DNA of 61,897 nt from Pirellulaceae bacterium (GCA_020852965.1 JADYZV010000173.1:1-61897); one strand, 5' to 3'; positions 34,922-44,127 are shown, counted from the first letter of the stretch. Made by a program: numbers and translations. The notes: generated from the letters alone by a model not told the origin.

Positions 34922-36253
34922 TTACGCAACTTCCCAACCGCTGCGATATTGCTTGCTGACATATTGCTGCGCATCGGGGTGATTTGTTTTCAGCTCTTCT
35001 GCGTTCCATGTAATCTTTCGGCCCGCGCGATAGGCTACATTTCCTAACAGTACGCACTCGCTGAGCGGCCCGGAATAGTCGAAGCTGCAGGTCGTAGGGG
35101 AGCCGTCGCGACAGGCCTTGAGCCATTCGCGGTGATGACCGATCGACTTGGGGATCGTCTGTGCCGGTGGGGTAAAGCCCTGGAATTTCTCGACCGGGAA
35201 CAAGCGATACTTGCCATAGTCGGCGAACATCATTCCTTCGCTGCCAACGAACATCACACCGTTCCCAGGCACACTAGTACCGTGAATTGCCTTCGGAATC
35301 TGCGTATCGTTGTACCAAGTGAAATCGAGTGCGGGCTCGGCAAAGCGGTATCGAACCGTCAATCCAAGCGGCGCAGTATCAGGATGAACCGGCGGCCCTT
35401 CGGCTTCGATCTCGACAGGATACCGTAGGCCAAGTGCCCAATACGGTAGATCCATGTAGTGGCAGCCCATGTCTCCCAGCGTTCCTTGGCCAAAGTCCCA
35501 CCACCTGCGCCACTGAGCGGGATGATAGCGACCCAATGCGTAGGGACGCTTTTCGGCAGCTCCGAGCCAAAGATCCCAATCCAAGTGGGCTGGTGGCTCA
35601 TCCGTGACTTCGGGGCGGTCGCCGCCGCCCCAGCCCTTTCCGCTGACCCATACATGGACCTCGTTGACTTGCCCAATCGTACCCGCCTGAATGATTTCGA
35701 CGACGCGTCGGTAATTGTCTACGGCATGGACTTGCGTTCCCAATTGCGTGGCGACACCGGCGGCCTGCGCAGCCTCCGTTATCCAGCGCGCCTCTTGGAC
35801 TGAGTGCGACAACGGTTTTTCGCAATAGACGTGTTTACCAGCGCGAATGGCGCGCATAGTAGCAGGCGCGTGATGGTGGTCCGGCGTCGCCACAATGACG
35901 GCGTCAACTTTGTCCCCTTCCCGATCGAGCATCTCGCGATAGTCGGCATAGGTGCGTGCGCTTGGAAACGTTTTCAAGTTTTGTTCGATGTAGTTCGCGT
36001 CCACATCGCAGAGCACCGCGATCTGTTCGTGCTTACACTCATTGATATCGTACGCAGCCTGATTGGCCGTTCCGATGCAAGCGAGGTTCAGTCTCTCGTT
36101 GGGAGAAGTCGACTCCTCGGCAGCACAACTGCCAAAGTAGCCTGCAGTGATCAGGCCAGAGGCAGCCGATGCGGCTAGGAACTGCCGGCGGCTAGCCAAG
36201 CTCGATTTGCGCCGGGGGGACTGAGCATTGCGGTGGGTTGACGTGGGACGCAT
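34922..36253 (-). CDS. Tat-exported Gfo/Idh/MocA family oxidoreductase
   Basis: NAD(P)-dependent oxidoreductase of the Gfo/Idh/MocA family, usually acting on sugars. The N-terminus has a twin-arginine signal (SLASRRQFLAASAASG). The Rossmann fold begins NLACIGTANQAAYD, with VDAVIVATPDHHHAP and the family motif HVYCEKPLSHSVQEA. The C-terminal domain includes DMGCHYMDLPYWALGL. The frame is open to 36346, where starts would give a longer basic leader; ATG at 36253 is preferred because GGAG stands about 10 bases before it and the leader then has normal length. It is divergent from the PIG-L gene. Confidence 0.9.
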   Translation of the reverse strand: MRPTSTHRNAQSPRRKSSLASRRQFLAASAASGLITAGYFGSCAAEESTSPNERLNLACIGTANQAAYDINECKHEQIAVLCDVDANYIEQNLKTFPSARTYADYREMLDREGDKVDAVIVATPDHHHAPATMRAIRAGKHVYCEKPLSHSVQEARWITEAAQAAGVATQLGTQVHAVDNYRRVVEIIQAGTIGQVNEVHVWVSGKGWGGGDRPEVTDEPPAHLDWDLWLGAAEKRPYALGRYHPAQWRRWWDFGQGTLGDMGCHYMDLPYWALGLRYPVEIEAEGPPVHPDTAPLGLTVRYRFAEPALDFTWYNDTQIPKAIHGTSVPGNGVMFVGSEGMMFADYGKYRLFPVEKFQGFTPPAQTIPKSIGHHREWLKACRDGSPTTCSFDYSGPLSECVLLGNVAYRAGRKITWNAEELKTNHPDAQQYVSKQYRSGWEVA

Positions 36254-36812
36254 CGTGTAGGAGCTCCGCTTGATGGGTGCACGATAGAGAGTGCGGTAGG
36301 GGGAATTATATGAAGTGTATGTAGCCATGCATGAGTCTTTCAGCATAACTACTCATGCATAGGCTTCTAGCACTGGCTTGGGTTGCTTAAAAGGACTGAA
36401 ACCAATGCCTGGGTGACCATACATAGTAAACTATACGATCCTGCAAGTGCAAGTGATTAAGGCCTAGTAGCAATAGTTCGTGTTAAAAAAACGTAACCTA
36501 TTCGCGGATTTGCATGATAGCCGCCAGATCGCTCCGCCGGTCGGTTGTTTGAGACGTCGCCCGCGAAATTTGACACCATCCACGCACCATTCACCAAGAG
36601 TTCTGGTTGGCGGAGCGATGAGCGACTAACGCGTGAACGTCTATAAAGAATGGCCGCAGGTGCCCAACGAACTAGAGCAACCGGATCCGTCCGCATGCCG
36701 TGCAAAGTCTGGAAATAGGCCGGCCCACGTTCTCACCTCCGCCAGAGCTGCTAAAATCGCATCGACCTCGATGACCCGCTCCACACAAAACCGTACTTCT
36801 GAGGAGAGTTCC
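36254..36812. other. Divergent promoter region with an inverted repeat
   Basis: This spacer lies between two divergent genes. ATCGCTCCGCC (36528-36538) and GGCGGAGCGAT (36609-36619) form a perfect 11-bp inverted repeat around 70 bases. The segment could be a dispersed element or an extended cruciform. An 82-codon minus frame (36457-36705) spans it but lacks family resemblance. Confidence 0.45.
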
Positions 36813-37793
36813 ATGTATCTAGAGCTAAAGTACTTTCAACGCGCCGCCGCCGGAGTGTTGTTCACCTGCTCGGCCTTGCTATGGATGTTTCAGTTCAGCA
36901 TCTCGCCGGTGTTTGCGCAGCCCACTTCAAAAGACCCAGATGCGAAGGGGGGCAAGCCCATTCGCATTATCTGTTTTGGTGCCCATCCGGACGATGCAGA
37001 ATACAAGAGCGGTGGCTCTGCTGCTCTGTGGGCGCAGGCCGGACACGAAGTCAAGCTGGTTTCGGTAACCAATGGAGACATCGGCCACTGGGCTATGGCA
37101 GGTGGACCGCTGGCCTCCAGGCGCACTGCAGAATCAGCGCTGGTCGCGAAACGCTTGGGGGTCACGTCTCAAGTGCTCGATATTCATGACGGCGAGTTGG
37201 AAGCGACTCTAGAGAATCGGCGCACGATCACACGGCTGATTCGAGATTGGAAAGCAGACGTAGTTATTTCGCATCGCCCGTGGGACTATCATCCCGACCA
37301 TCGCGCCGTGGGGGAGCTCGTGCAAGATTCGGCTTATATGGTCTCCGTCCCTTTCTTCTGCCCCGATACTCCGCCATTAGAGAAGAACCCATTGTTCTTG
37401 TATTCGAGTGATTCATTCCTACGCCCCTACCCTTTCCAAGCTGATATCGTGGTCGACATCGACCAAGTATTCGAGCTCAAAGTTGACGCACTGCTTGCGC
37501 TCGAGTCGCAAATCTTCGAAGGAGGCGCGCTAGGCAGCCAAGCGATCATGGATGCCGCTCCACCCGCCTCGAAACCCGAACTGCGCCGCGCTTGGCTACG
37601 TGAGCGTTGGGAAGGTCGCTCTACAAGAGAGGCTAACAAGTATCGCGATGCGTTGGTTCGCTGGTACGGTGACGAACGGGCACAACAAGTCAAATACGCG
37701 GAGGCTTTTGAGATTTGCGAATATGGTCGCCAGCCAAATGACGCAGAAATCAAAGAGCTCTTTCCATTTTTAGGCGGACTGCAAGCCAAATGA
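36813..37793 (+). CDS. Secreted PIG-L family deacetylase
   Basis: LmbE/PIG-L zinc-dependent deacetylase, which removes N-acetyl groups from GlcNAc-type sugars. ATG 36813 is chosen for the GAGGAGAG site 4 bases upstream and because a signal peptide follows (AAAGVLFTCSALLWMFQFSI, cleaved near VFAQ). Family motifs are GAHPDDAE (zinc ligands H and DD) and SHRPWDYHPDHRAVGEL (HPDH). The C-terminal helices include REANKYRDALVRWYG. The 326-residue protein is exported, as many planctomycete members are. The aldo/keto reductase gene starts 28 bp downstream, probably in one operon. Confidence 0.92.
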   Translation: MYLELKYFQRAAAGVLFTCSALLWMFQFSISPVFAQPTSKDPDAKGGKPIRIICFGAHPDDAEYKSGGSAALWAQAGHEVKLVSVTNGDIGHWAMAGGPLASRRTAESALVAKRLGVTSQVLDIHDGELEATLENRRTITRLIRDWKADVVISHRPWDYHPDHRAVGELVQDSAYMVSVPFFCPDTPPLEKNPLFLYSSDSFLRPYPFQADIVVDIDQVFELKVDALLALESQIFEGGALGSQAIMDAAPPASKPELRRAWLRERWEGRSTREANKYRDALVRWYGDERAQQVKYAEAFEICEYGRQPNDAEIKELFPFLGGLQAK

Positions 37794-37821
37794 GCTGCCA
37801 GCAACGCAATAGAGGTACTTG

Positions 37822-38808
37822 ATGAGCGACTTTGAAACGATCCCTGTCGCGCAGGGCGACCACATGCCGAGCGTCGGGCTCGGTCTGTGGAAAATCGACA
37901 ACGACGCCACAGCCGACATGGTGGTCGCGGCGATCGAGGCAGGCTACCGCCACCTCGATGCGGCGTGCGACTACGGCAATGAACGTGAGGCTGGGCGTGG
38001 GATTCGAATCGCCATCGAACGCGGGCTCTGTACTCGTGAAGAGCTGTGGGTTACCAGCAAACTATGGAACACGTTCCATCGCCGCCAGCATGTGCGGCCG
38101 GCGATCGAGCGATCCCTGGCCGATCTGGGACTCGACTATCTCGATTTGTATTTGATCCACTTCCCGATTCACTTACAATACGTTGCCCCTGAAGATCGCT
38201 ATCCGCCTGGGTGGATTTTTGACCCGTCCGCTGAGCAGCCACGAATGGAGATCGAGGCCGTTCCACTCGCTGAAACCTGGGGGGCCATGGAAGCCCTACA
38301 CACGGCTGGTTTGGCCAAACACATTGGTGTAAGCAACTTCTGCTGCGCACTATTGCGAGACCTGCTGAGCTACGCCAGTGTGCGCCCAAGCGTGCTTCAA
38401 GTCGAGTCGCATCCGTACCTGGTGCAAGAGAAACTGTTGCGTTACTGCCAGCAAGAGCAGATCGCTTACACGGCTTTCTCGCCTTTGGGTGCTGGTTCGT
38501 ACGTCCCCCTGGGGATGGCGCAGTCAAGCGATTCAATACTCGAACATGCGCTCGTCAAACAAATCGCCGCGCAACACGGACGGTCTCCTGCGCAAGTGGT
38601 ACTGCGTTGGGGAGTCCAGCGTGGCACTGCGGTGATTCCTAAGACGAGCCGGCCTGAGCGATTGAAGGAGAATATTGACCTTTTCCATTTCACCTTGAGC
38701 GATGCGCAGATGAATCAAATTGCTGCACTCGACCAACATCGTCGCTTCAATGATCCTGGTGTATTCTGCGAACAGGCATTTGGTACGTTTTATCCGATTT
38801 ATGAATAA
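37822..38808 (+). CDS. Aldo/keto reductase
   Basis: NADPH-dependent (alpha/beta)8-barrel reductase of 328 residues. The catalytic tetrad is visible: Asp and Tyr in LDAACDYGNE, Lys in WVTSKLWNT, His in YLIHFPIHL. Family signatures GLAKHIGVSNF and the cofactor-binding VIPKTSRPERLKENI are present. It resembles polyol/aldose-reductase members; the substrate is not known. ATG 37822 has AGAGGT at 37811-37816. The gene follows the PIG-L gene by 28 bp. Confidence 0.95.
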   Translation: MSDFETIPVAQGDHMPSVGLGLWKIDNDATADMVVAAIEAGYRHLDAACDYGNEREAGRGIRIAIERGLCTREELWVTSKLWNTFHRRQHVRPAIERSLADLGLDYLDLYLIHFPIHLQYVAPEDRYPPGWIFDPSAEQPRMEIEAVPLAETWGAMEALHTAGLAKHIGVSNFCCALLRDLLSYASVRPSVLQVESHPYLVQEKLLRYCQQEQIAYTAFSPLGAGSYVPLGMAQSSDSILEHALVKQIAAQHGRSPAQVVLRWGVQRGTAVIPKTSRPERLKENIDLFHFTLSDAQMNQIAALDQHRRFNDPGVFCEQAFGTFYPIYE

Positions 38809-38870
38809 GTGGTTTACTGGCTGCGGCGTTTGGGACAGGGTTGCGAGTCGGCCCGAATTGGTGTGCGTCA

Positions 38871-38894
38871 GGGGCTCGTAAGCTCGTCTACTAC
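38871..38894. repeat. Dispersed repeat, family B, half element
   Basis: GGGGCTCGTAAGCTCGTCTA plus CTAC closely matches the right arm of the repeat at 26143-26165 (three changes). It lies 63 bp past the stop of the aldo/keto reductase gene, between unrelated genes. Confidence 0.7.
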
Positions 38895-38966
38895 AATAAG
38901 AGAATCTAGTCTTGGCGGACCAATAGCCAAGGGAATGTTGACTTCCAAAACGAAGGTTAGAAATTA

Positions 38967-39749
38967 GTGCAATCTGTATTGGAGTCCGCTTGTGAGGCAG
39001 CGCGCGTCGGTGGGAAAATTTTGCGCGAGCAACTCGGTAAAGCGGCTGTGCGTGAGAAAGCGCCGGCGGACTTGGTGACCGACGCCGACCTTGCTTCGCA
39101 AAACGCTATCGAGCAACTCTTGTTGGGACGCTTTCCACAACATGCATTCTTGGGTGAAGAGTCGACCGACGAGCAACGTCAGCAGGCGCTGGCCAGCGGT
39201 AAACCGGTGTGGGTTGTCGACCCACTCGATGGTACCGCTAATTTTGTGCATCGCTTGATTGGCTTTTCGGTTTCCATTGCGCTCATCGAGAACAATCGAC
39301 CACGAGTGGCAGTGGTCTACGATCCGATGGTCGACGTGATGTACGCCGCCGATCTGACGGGACAAGTCACCAAGAATGGCAAACCGATCCGCGTCAGCGG
39401 TTGCACGAAAATCGATCGAGCGATGGTCTGCTGCAGTTTCCGCCCTGGAGTCTCGCGCCAAGATCCTGAGATAGAGTATTTCCTGAACTTGCTCGAACGA
39501 AGTCAGTCGCTACGGCGGCTGGGGTCGGCCGCGCTTAATTTATGTTATGTAGCTGAGGGCTGTTTAGATGCCTACTGGGCCACATCGGTGAAGACGTGGG
39601 ATATCGCCGCTGGCTACTTAATCGCTAAGAATGCAGGCGCAATTTTTAGCAATACTAGAGGCGGTGAGTTCGATTTATGGAACCCCAACCTGGTTGCTTC
39701 GAGCAGTCGTGAGCTGCAAGCAGCCGTGCTCGAATGTGTGAAGCACTGA
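38967..39749 (+). CDS. Inositol monophosphatase family protein
   Basis: Mg-dependent, Li-sensitive phosphatase-fold enzyme of 260 residues. Metal-binding motifs are complete: FLGEES (Glu), VVDPLDGTANFVH (DxxDGT) and TWDIAAGYLIAKNAGA (WDxAAG). Substrates in this family include inositol-1-phosphate, fructose-1,6-bisphosphate, histidinol phosphate and PAP; it cannot be narrowed here. The start is GTG 38967 with GAAGG about ten bases upstream. A small membrane protein gene is convergent at its 3' end. Confidence 0.93.
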   Translation: MQSVLESACEAARVGGKILREQLGKAAVREKAPADLVTDADLASQNAIEQLLLGRFPQHAFLGEESTDEQRQQALASGKPVWVVDPLDGTANFVHRLIGFSVSIALIENNRPRVAVVYDPMVDVMYAADLTGQVTKNGKPIRVSGCTKIDRAMVCCSFRPGVSRQDPEIEYFLNLLERSQSLRRLGSAALNLCYVAEGCLDAYWATSVKTWDIAAGYLIAKNAGAIFSNTRGGEFDLWNPNLVASSSRELQAAVLECVKH

Positions 39750-39755
39750 GCCCTT

Positions 39756-40043
39756 TCATGGCCGTCGTTCAAGCCGTTCGAGAATCGGCTCCATGGCTTC
39801 TAACTCGGTGTAAAACATCGCGCCGCCGTCGATGCCTTGCTCTTCGAGCCACTGCAGGTGAGTGGCCATTTGCGGTTGCCGAGCGATCCACGGCAGTATT
39901 ACCAACCATATCCCTGCTAGGACCAGCGTCAGTATGGCAAAGGCAATTTGGTTACGCCGTGAGTTACTAGCGCGCCCACGGGCTCTATCAGTATCGTCGA
40001 AGCCAATTCGCTTGTTCGGTACCGCTTCGTCGAGCTGCGTCAT
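39756..40043 (-). CDS. Small single-pass membrane protein of unknown function
   Basis: A 95-residue protein with a charged N-terminus (residues 1-31), one TM helix (IAFAILTLVLAGIWLVILPW) and a C-terminal helix rich in Glu (LEAMEPILERLERRP). No family is recognised. Its stop codon lies 6 bp from the convergent phosphatase stop. Protein-like composition and clean TM support a real gene. Confidence 0.6.
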   Translation of the reverse strand: MTQLDEAVPNKRIGFDDTDRARGRASNSRRNQIAFAILTLVLAGIWLVILPWIARQPQMATHLQWLEEQGIDGGAMFYTELEAMEPILERLERRP

Positions 40044-40221
40044 CTATCGATCCACCATCTCTTAAGTATCTGCAGTTAAGGGCAAACCATTAACAATGTA
40101 TAGAAATTGATATTCGAGGAAATCGCAGCTTACGACAACAATTCAGGACCTACTATGGTTCAGATTTCCTGCAGCAGCCACGGATGGTTGAGCCTATCCG
40201 ATCGTCGAAGCATCCGTACTA

Positions 40222-41241
40222 TCAAACCAGCATTTTTCGGCGAACCATTTGAACCCAAGCCTGATTCTCTAAATACCAAATGACCGTGGCGCGAATCCCT
40301 TGCTCAAAGCTTACGCGTGGCTTCCAATCGAGCTCGTTGGCGATCTTACTGGCGTCGATGGCATAGCGCCGATCGTGTCCCAAGCGATCTTGCACATGAG
40401 TAATCAGGCTGCGCGACATCCCACACGACTGCGGTACCAGTTCATCGCAGAGGTCGCAGATTAAATTGATTATGTGCAAGTTGGCCCATTCATTGTGGCC
40501 GCCAATGTTGTAGGTTTCACCCAGGCGTCCACGCGTCAACACCAGCCAGAGCGCGTCGGCGTGGTCCTGAACATAAAGCCAGTCACGGACGTTCATCCCG
40601 TCTCCGTAGACGGGTATTGGCCTGCGAGCAAGAATGCTTTGGATGACGACGGGAATCAGCTTTTCGGGATATTGGTAAGGGCCGTAGTTGTTGGAGCAGT
40701 TGGTGACGACTACCGGCAAACCGTAGGTGTGGAAATAGGAGCGCACCAGCAGGTCACTCGCGGCTTTACTGGCTGAATAGGGAGAATTGGGTGCGTAAGG
40801 CGTCGTTTCCGTAAACACGCCAGTAGGACCCAGGCTACCGTAAACTTCGTCGGTGGAGACATGATGAAACCGCCTATTTGAAGAATCCCCACCCCATGCG
40901 CCACGGCAGGCCTCCAGCAGATGAAACGTACCGACGACGTTGGTATGGATAAAATCTGCGGGGCCCCAAATAGACCGATCCACATGCGACTCCGCAGCCA
41001 AATGCAGCACGTGGCTGATTTCGTATTCTTGTACGATGCGGCTGACGGCTGCTTGATCGCGGATATCCACCTCTTCAAAGGTATACTTGGGATGCATGGA
41101 CAGTGCCGATATGGTTTCGATATGGCCGGCATAGGTCAAGCAGTCGAGATTCACCAACCGTTCAATACTCGGTTGATCGATGACCCGCTGAATCAGATTC
41201 GAGCCAATAAAGCCAGCGCCGCCAGTGACGAGCAATTTCAT
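40222..41241 (-). CDS. rfbB: dTDP-glucose 4,6-dehydratase
   Basis: NAD-dependent short-chain dehydrogenase converting dTDP-glucose to dTDP-4-keto-6-deoxyglucose. The Rossmann motif GGAGFIGSN starts at residue 8. HLAAESHVDRSIWGP and STDEVYGSLG are typical, and the catalytic tyrosine-lysine pair is YSASKAASD. The C-terminal YNIGGHNEWANL is also conserved. The length (339) is normal. Two adjacent ATGs exist (41244, 41241); the second is better spaced from GAAGG. It is the last gene of the rfbA - epimerase/reductase - rfbB operon, 10-13 bp after the preceding stop. Confidence 0.94.
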   Translation of the reverse strand: MKLLVTGGAGFIGSNLIQRVIDQPSIERLVNLDCLTYAGHIETISALSMHPKYTFEEVDIRDQAAVSRIVQEYEISHVLHLAAESHVDRSIWGPADFIHTNVVGTFHLLEACRGAWGGDSSNRRFHHVSTDEVYGSLGPTGVFTETTPYAPNSPYSASKAASDLLVRSYFHTYGLPVVVTNCSNNYGPYQYPEKLIPVVIQSILARRPIPVYGDGMNVRDWLYVQDHADALWLVLTRGRLGETYNIGGHNEWANLHIINLICDLCDELVPQSCGMSRSLITHVQDRLGHDRRYAIDASKIANELDWKPRVSFEQGIRATVIWYLENQAWVQMVRRKMLV

Positions 41242-41254
41242 CATATGCCTTCGA

Positions 41255-42229
41255 TCAGGTTAAATGGACACTCACGCGATCCGGTTCCGCCTGCCAGGAT
41301 TCCAGCGAATCCATGATCGCCTCTTCCACCCCTCGGATCTTCACACCGCTCGCAATCAGCTTTGATGTATCTAGCACGCAGTTGGAACGCGGCGTCTTGG
41401 CCGCCACGCGATAAAACTCGTCGTCATTCTCCCAATAGTCGAAGGACCGCGCAGGCAGCAGTACGCGCCCGATCATTTCAACCACCTGACGCGTGGTAAC
41501 GTAGCCTGGGTTGGTTACATTGTAGATACCAAACGGGGCTCCCAGCTTCCACAGGTCGAGGCAGGCACGGCAATAATCGTCCAAATGCGATACCGAATTG
41601 ACGTTGTCGTAAACCTTCCCATATCGCTGCAGCTTGGACAAATAGTTTCGTGGGCAATCCTGCTGGTTGAAGGGGATTCGTAGCCGCCATAGATAGGCGA
41701 ATGGATCGTCCGCAAGCGACTCCTCTCCCAAGGCTTTCGACCCACTGTAAAAGCTGCATGGCGGACGTCGGAAGCTGAAGTTCGGTTCGTCCGTTTCCCG
41801 AAATCCATGAACGGCTTTCGGATTGGTGGCGAGTAAATATTTCATGGCTGGCGTCGTTAGGTCAGGCTCAATTTGGCGCCGGCCATCGCAGTCGACGATA
41901 CCACCAGAAAAAATACAGCCCGATGAAACGTGTCCCCACGCAATACCGACAGATTGACAAGCGTGCGAAACCACAAGTGGAAACATAGCGTTTCCGCGCA
42001 AGGCATCAGCCTTTGCAATCTCACACGCGTCCACATTGGGTTTGCCCGTATAGCCTGCTGCGTTGATCAAAAATTGCGGACGTAAGCTGCGCAAGAAATC
42101 CACCAGATCACGGTACTGGGTATAGTCCACTTGCTCCCGTGATAGGGAAACGTAATCCTCACCACTTTGTTGCAGCAGCCGTTGAAAGGCCCTGCCCACA
42201 TATCCCGATGCGCCAAGTAGAACGATCAT
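41255..42229 (-). CDS. NRS/ER-like nucleotide-sugar 3,5-epimerase/4-reductase
   Basis: SDR-fold protein of 324 residues. The Rossmann motif is GASGYVG. Its conserved segments follow the plant/viral nucleotide-rhamnose synthase (NRS/ER) pattern rather than RfbD: INAAGYTGKPNVDACE; SSGCIFSG (C105); ETDEPNF; SFYSGSKALGEE (Y161, K165); PRNYLSKLQRYGKV; YNVTNPGYVTTRQVVEM; PRSNCVLDTSKL. In the plant and mimivirus enzymes this domain performs both 3,5-epimerisation and 4-reduction of the 4-keto-6-deoxy sugar; the Cys of the GCIF motif and the Lys have been linked to epimerisation. No rfbC lies in the operon, consistent with a bifunctional enzyme. The start overlaps the rfbA stop (ATGA). The exact sugar made is inference. 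Confidence 0.8.
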   Translation of the reverse strand: MIVLLGASGYVGRAFQRLLQQSGEDYVSLSREQVDYTQYRDLVDFLRSLRPQFLINAAGYTGKPNVDACEIAKADALRGNAMFPLVVSHACQSVGIAWGHVSSGCIFSGGIVDCDGRRQIEPDLTTPAMKYLLATNPKAVHGFRETDEPNFSFRRPPCSFYSGSKALGEESLADDPFAYLWRLRIPFNQQDCPRNYLSKLQRYGKVYDNVNSVSHLDDYCRACLDLWKLGAPFGIYNVTNPGYVTTRQVVEMIGRVLLPARSFDYWENDDEFYRVAAKTPRSNCVLDTSKLIASGVKIRGVEEAIMDSLESWQAEPDRVSVHLT

Positions 42230-43128
42230 TTGACACTCTCCTCATGCTTGGCGGCGGGCAGCCGTTTCAATTCGTCGACGATGCTCGTTAGGTACGTGCG
42301 ATATTCGCAATTCGGCATGCGGCCTGCGAGGGCTTCGAACTCGGCAAGGCTAATGAAGCCTTGCCGGAAGGCAGCCTCTTCAGGACAACCAATCTTGACG
42401 CCTTGGCGGCGTTCGATGGTTTGCACATAGGCTGAGGCATCATGCAGACTGCTACTCGTCCCCGCATCCAACCAAGCGAAGCCGCGACCTAAGAGTTGGA
42501 CCTGCAATTGTCCTCGCTGCAAATAAGTCAAATTCACATCAGTAATTTCCAGCTCGCCTCTTGCCGAGGGGCGTAGGGCTTTAGTGATCTCCACGATTTG
42601 ATTGTCAAATAAATACAGTCCGGGGACTGCGTAATTGCTTTTCGGCCGACAGGGCTTTTCCTCAATGGATACCACTCTTCCCTGCGTGTCGAATTCGACC
42701 ACGCCGTACCGCTCTGGATCGTGAACATGGTAGCCAAACACGATGGCCCCGGAACGGAACCCCCCAAAGGCTCGTTGAAAGCCATCACCGCCATAGAAGA
42801 TATTGTCTCCTAGGATTAGCGCAACAGCGTCCGCACCAATAAAAGTCTCGGCGATCAGGAAGGCTTGAGCGATCCCAGCAGGTTTCACTTGTTCGCGATA
42901 TTCGATCGATACTCCCCAAGACTTGCCATCGCCTAGCAATTGCTCGAAACGGGGCAAATCATGTGGCGTCGAGATGAGACATATTTCATGGATGCCATTC
43001 TCAAGTAGAGTCGTTAGCGGGAAGTAGACCATTGGCTTGTCATACACCGGCTGCAGTTGCTTGCTGGCCACCAATGTCAGTGGATACAACCGCGACCCAG
43101 CTCCGCCGGCAAGGATAATGCCTTTCAT
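42226..43128 (-). CDS. rfbA: Glucose-1-phosphate thymidylyltransferase
   Basis: Makes dTDP-glucose from dTTP and glucose-1-phosphate, the first step of the pathway. The nucleotide-binding signature is GIILAGGAGSRLYPLTLVAS followed by KQLQPVYDKPMVYFPL. LILGDNIFYGG carries the metal-binding Asp, and EKPCRPKSNYAVPGLYLFD is conserved. The 300-residue length fits RmlA. AAAGG precedes the ATG at 43128. First gene of the operon; it ends in a 4-bp overlap with the next. Confidence 0.96.
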   Translation of the reverse strand: MKGIILAGGAGSRLYPLTLVASKQLQPVYDKPMVYFPLTTLLENGIHEICLISTPHDLPRFEQLLGDGKSWGVSIEYREQVKPAGIAQAFLIAETFIGADAVALILGDNIFYGGDGFQRAFGGFRSGAIVFGYHVHDPERYGVVEFDTQGRVVSIEEKPCRPKSNYAVPGLYLFDNQIVEITKALRPSARGELEITDVNLTYLQRGQLQVQLLGRGFAWLDAGTSSSLHDASAYVQTIERRQGVKIGCPEEAAFRQGFISLAEFEALAGRMPNCEYRTYLTSIVDELKRLPAAKHEESVK

Positions 43129-43946
43129 CGCCTACCTTTCGATCTCGATATCTCGTCTGTCAAAAACACAATACATCTGCGCAGCCCAGAACAATCGGTC
43201 TTAAAACAGCTCGCTTTATGCTTGATAAGCAGATCTGCCCTGCCTCCAACATCGCCAATTCTAACAAAGTTTTTTGGACTCATGAGAATCCCACGATGTC
43301 AACTCTCGTAGCCTCTGCTGCACCGTCCGGAATCTCAAGCGGCTCCTCGAAACGAATGCGTCTGACATCTCGGAGCAGAGACGCAGGCAGCTAAGAAGTG
43401 CGAGAACTGACTCAGCTTCTCGCAGCTGTTGGCCGTCTGGAGTAGGCTTGTAACGAGTACCGCGAGTTACGGCACGGGCTGAGCTTACGGATCGACCCGC
43501 ACCTGGGTTCTCAAGTGTTCGCGTCAGACTCAAGTGGCGACCGTCGAGTTTGGCTGTACATCGACCGTAGTGATCGACTGGCCCGTTTCTCACAGGGACG
43601 TGCAAACGCGGCATCATGATCACTGACTCCAGTCTGGCGTAACCCGCGAACTGGCTCCACCGCTCGACGCTGTTGAACTCAAGCCACCGGTAAGTCGCGA
43701 CCGCGAAAAAGAATGAGCGGCTGACGAGCGTCTGCCCGCGGGCGGGATTGCAATAAATCAGGCGATTCTAAAATGTCTGCCCCGCTTGGCCCTCGCCTTA
43801 GAGTTGTCTCTCCGACCTATTCGGCTCCCGCCCCCTTTGATTCATAGATTCAAAGCAGTGTGCACCGTTTTGCGCTTTAGGAAATGCCGCATCGCCAAGC
43901 GTAGGAGAGTATCTTAAATGCTGATTCGGTAAGGACTTAAGACAAG
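43129..43946. other. Long gene-free stretch between the rfb operon and tRNA-Ala
   Basis: About 0.8 kb without a recognisable gene. A 120-codon minus frame (43261-43623) has an Arg/Ser/Leu-rich product unlike a folded protein. A GC-palindrome (TGCCCGCGGGCGGG) lies near 43735 and CTTTGA/TCAAAG arms near 43836-43857. The promoter of rfbA should be at the left end. I see no RNase P, tmRNA or SRP signature. Decayed sequence next to a tRNA gene is possible. Confidence 0.4.
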
Positions 43947-44019
43947 TGGAGGATAACGGACTTGAACCGATGACCTATTGCATGCCATGCAATCGCTCTC
44001 CCAACTGAGCTAATCCCCC
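43947..44019 (-). tRNA. tRNA-Ala (GGC)
   Basis: Read on the minus strand: acceptor GGGGGAT pairs with ATCCTCC (one G-T), D-arm GCTC/GAGC, anticodon stem ATTGC/GCAAT with loop ATGGCAT, giving anticodon GGC (Ala). The T-loop TTCAAGT closes a stem ATCGG/CCGTT with a single T-T mismatch. The total is 73 nt with discriminator A; the 3' CCA is not encoded. Confidence 0.95.
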
Positions 44020-44127
44020 ATCGAGAACTTTGCAGTTATCGACCAGTGTGGCCACTGCAAACAGGAAATTATCAGCTTGGTCTGCGGATGTCAAGCAGTC
44101 GTTGTATGTCTGCCACAGAAACGCAGC

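Noticed and set aside
36457-36705. 82-codon minus frame in the divergent spacer, resembling the end of a secreted enzyme
   Set aside because: The faint similarity to sulfatase-modifying-factor C-termini (SNNRPAERSGG) is too short and crosses the inverted repeat.
43261-43623. 120-codon frame in the rfb-tRNA spacer as a gene
   Set aside because: No ribosome site, no family resemblance and an Arg/Ser-rich product.
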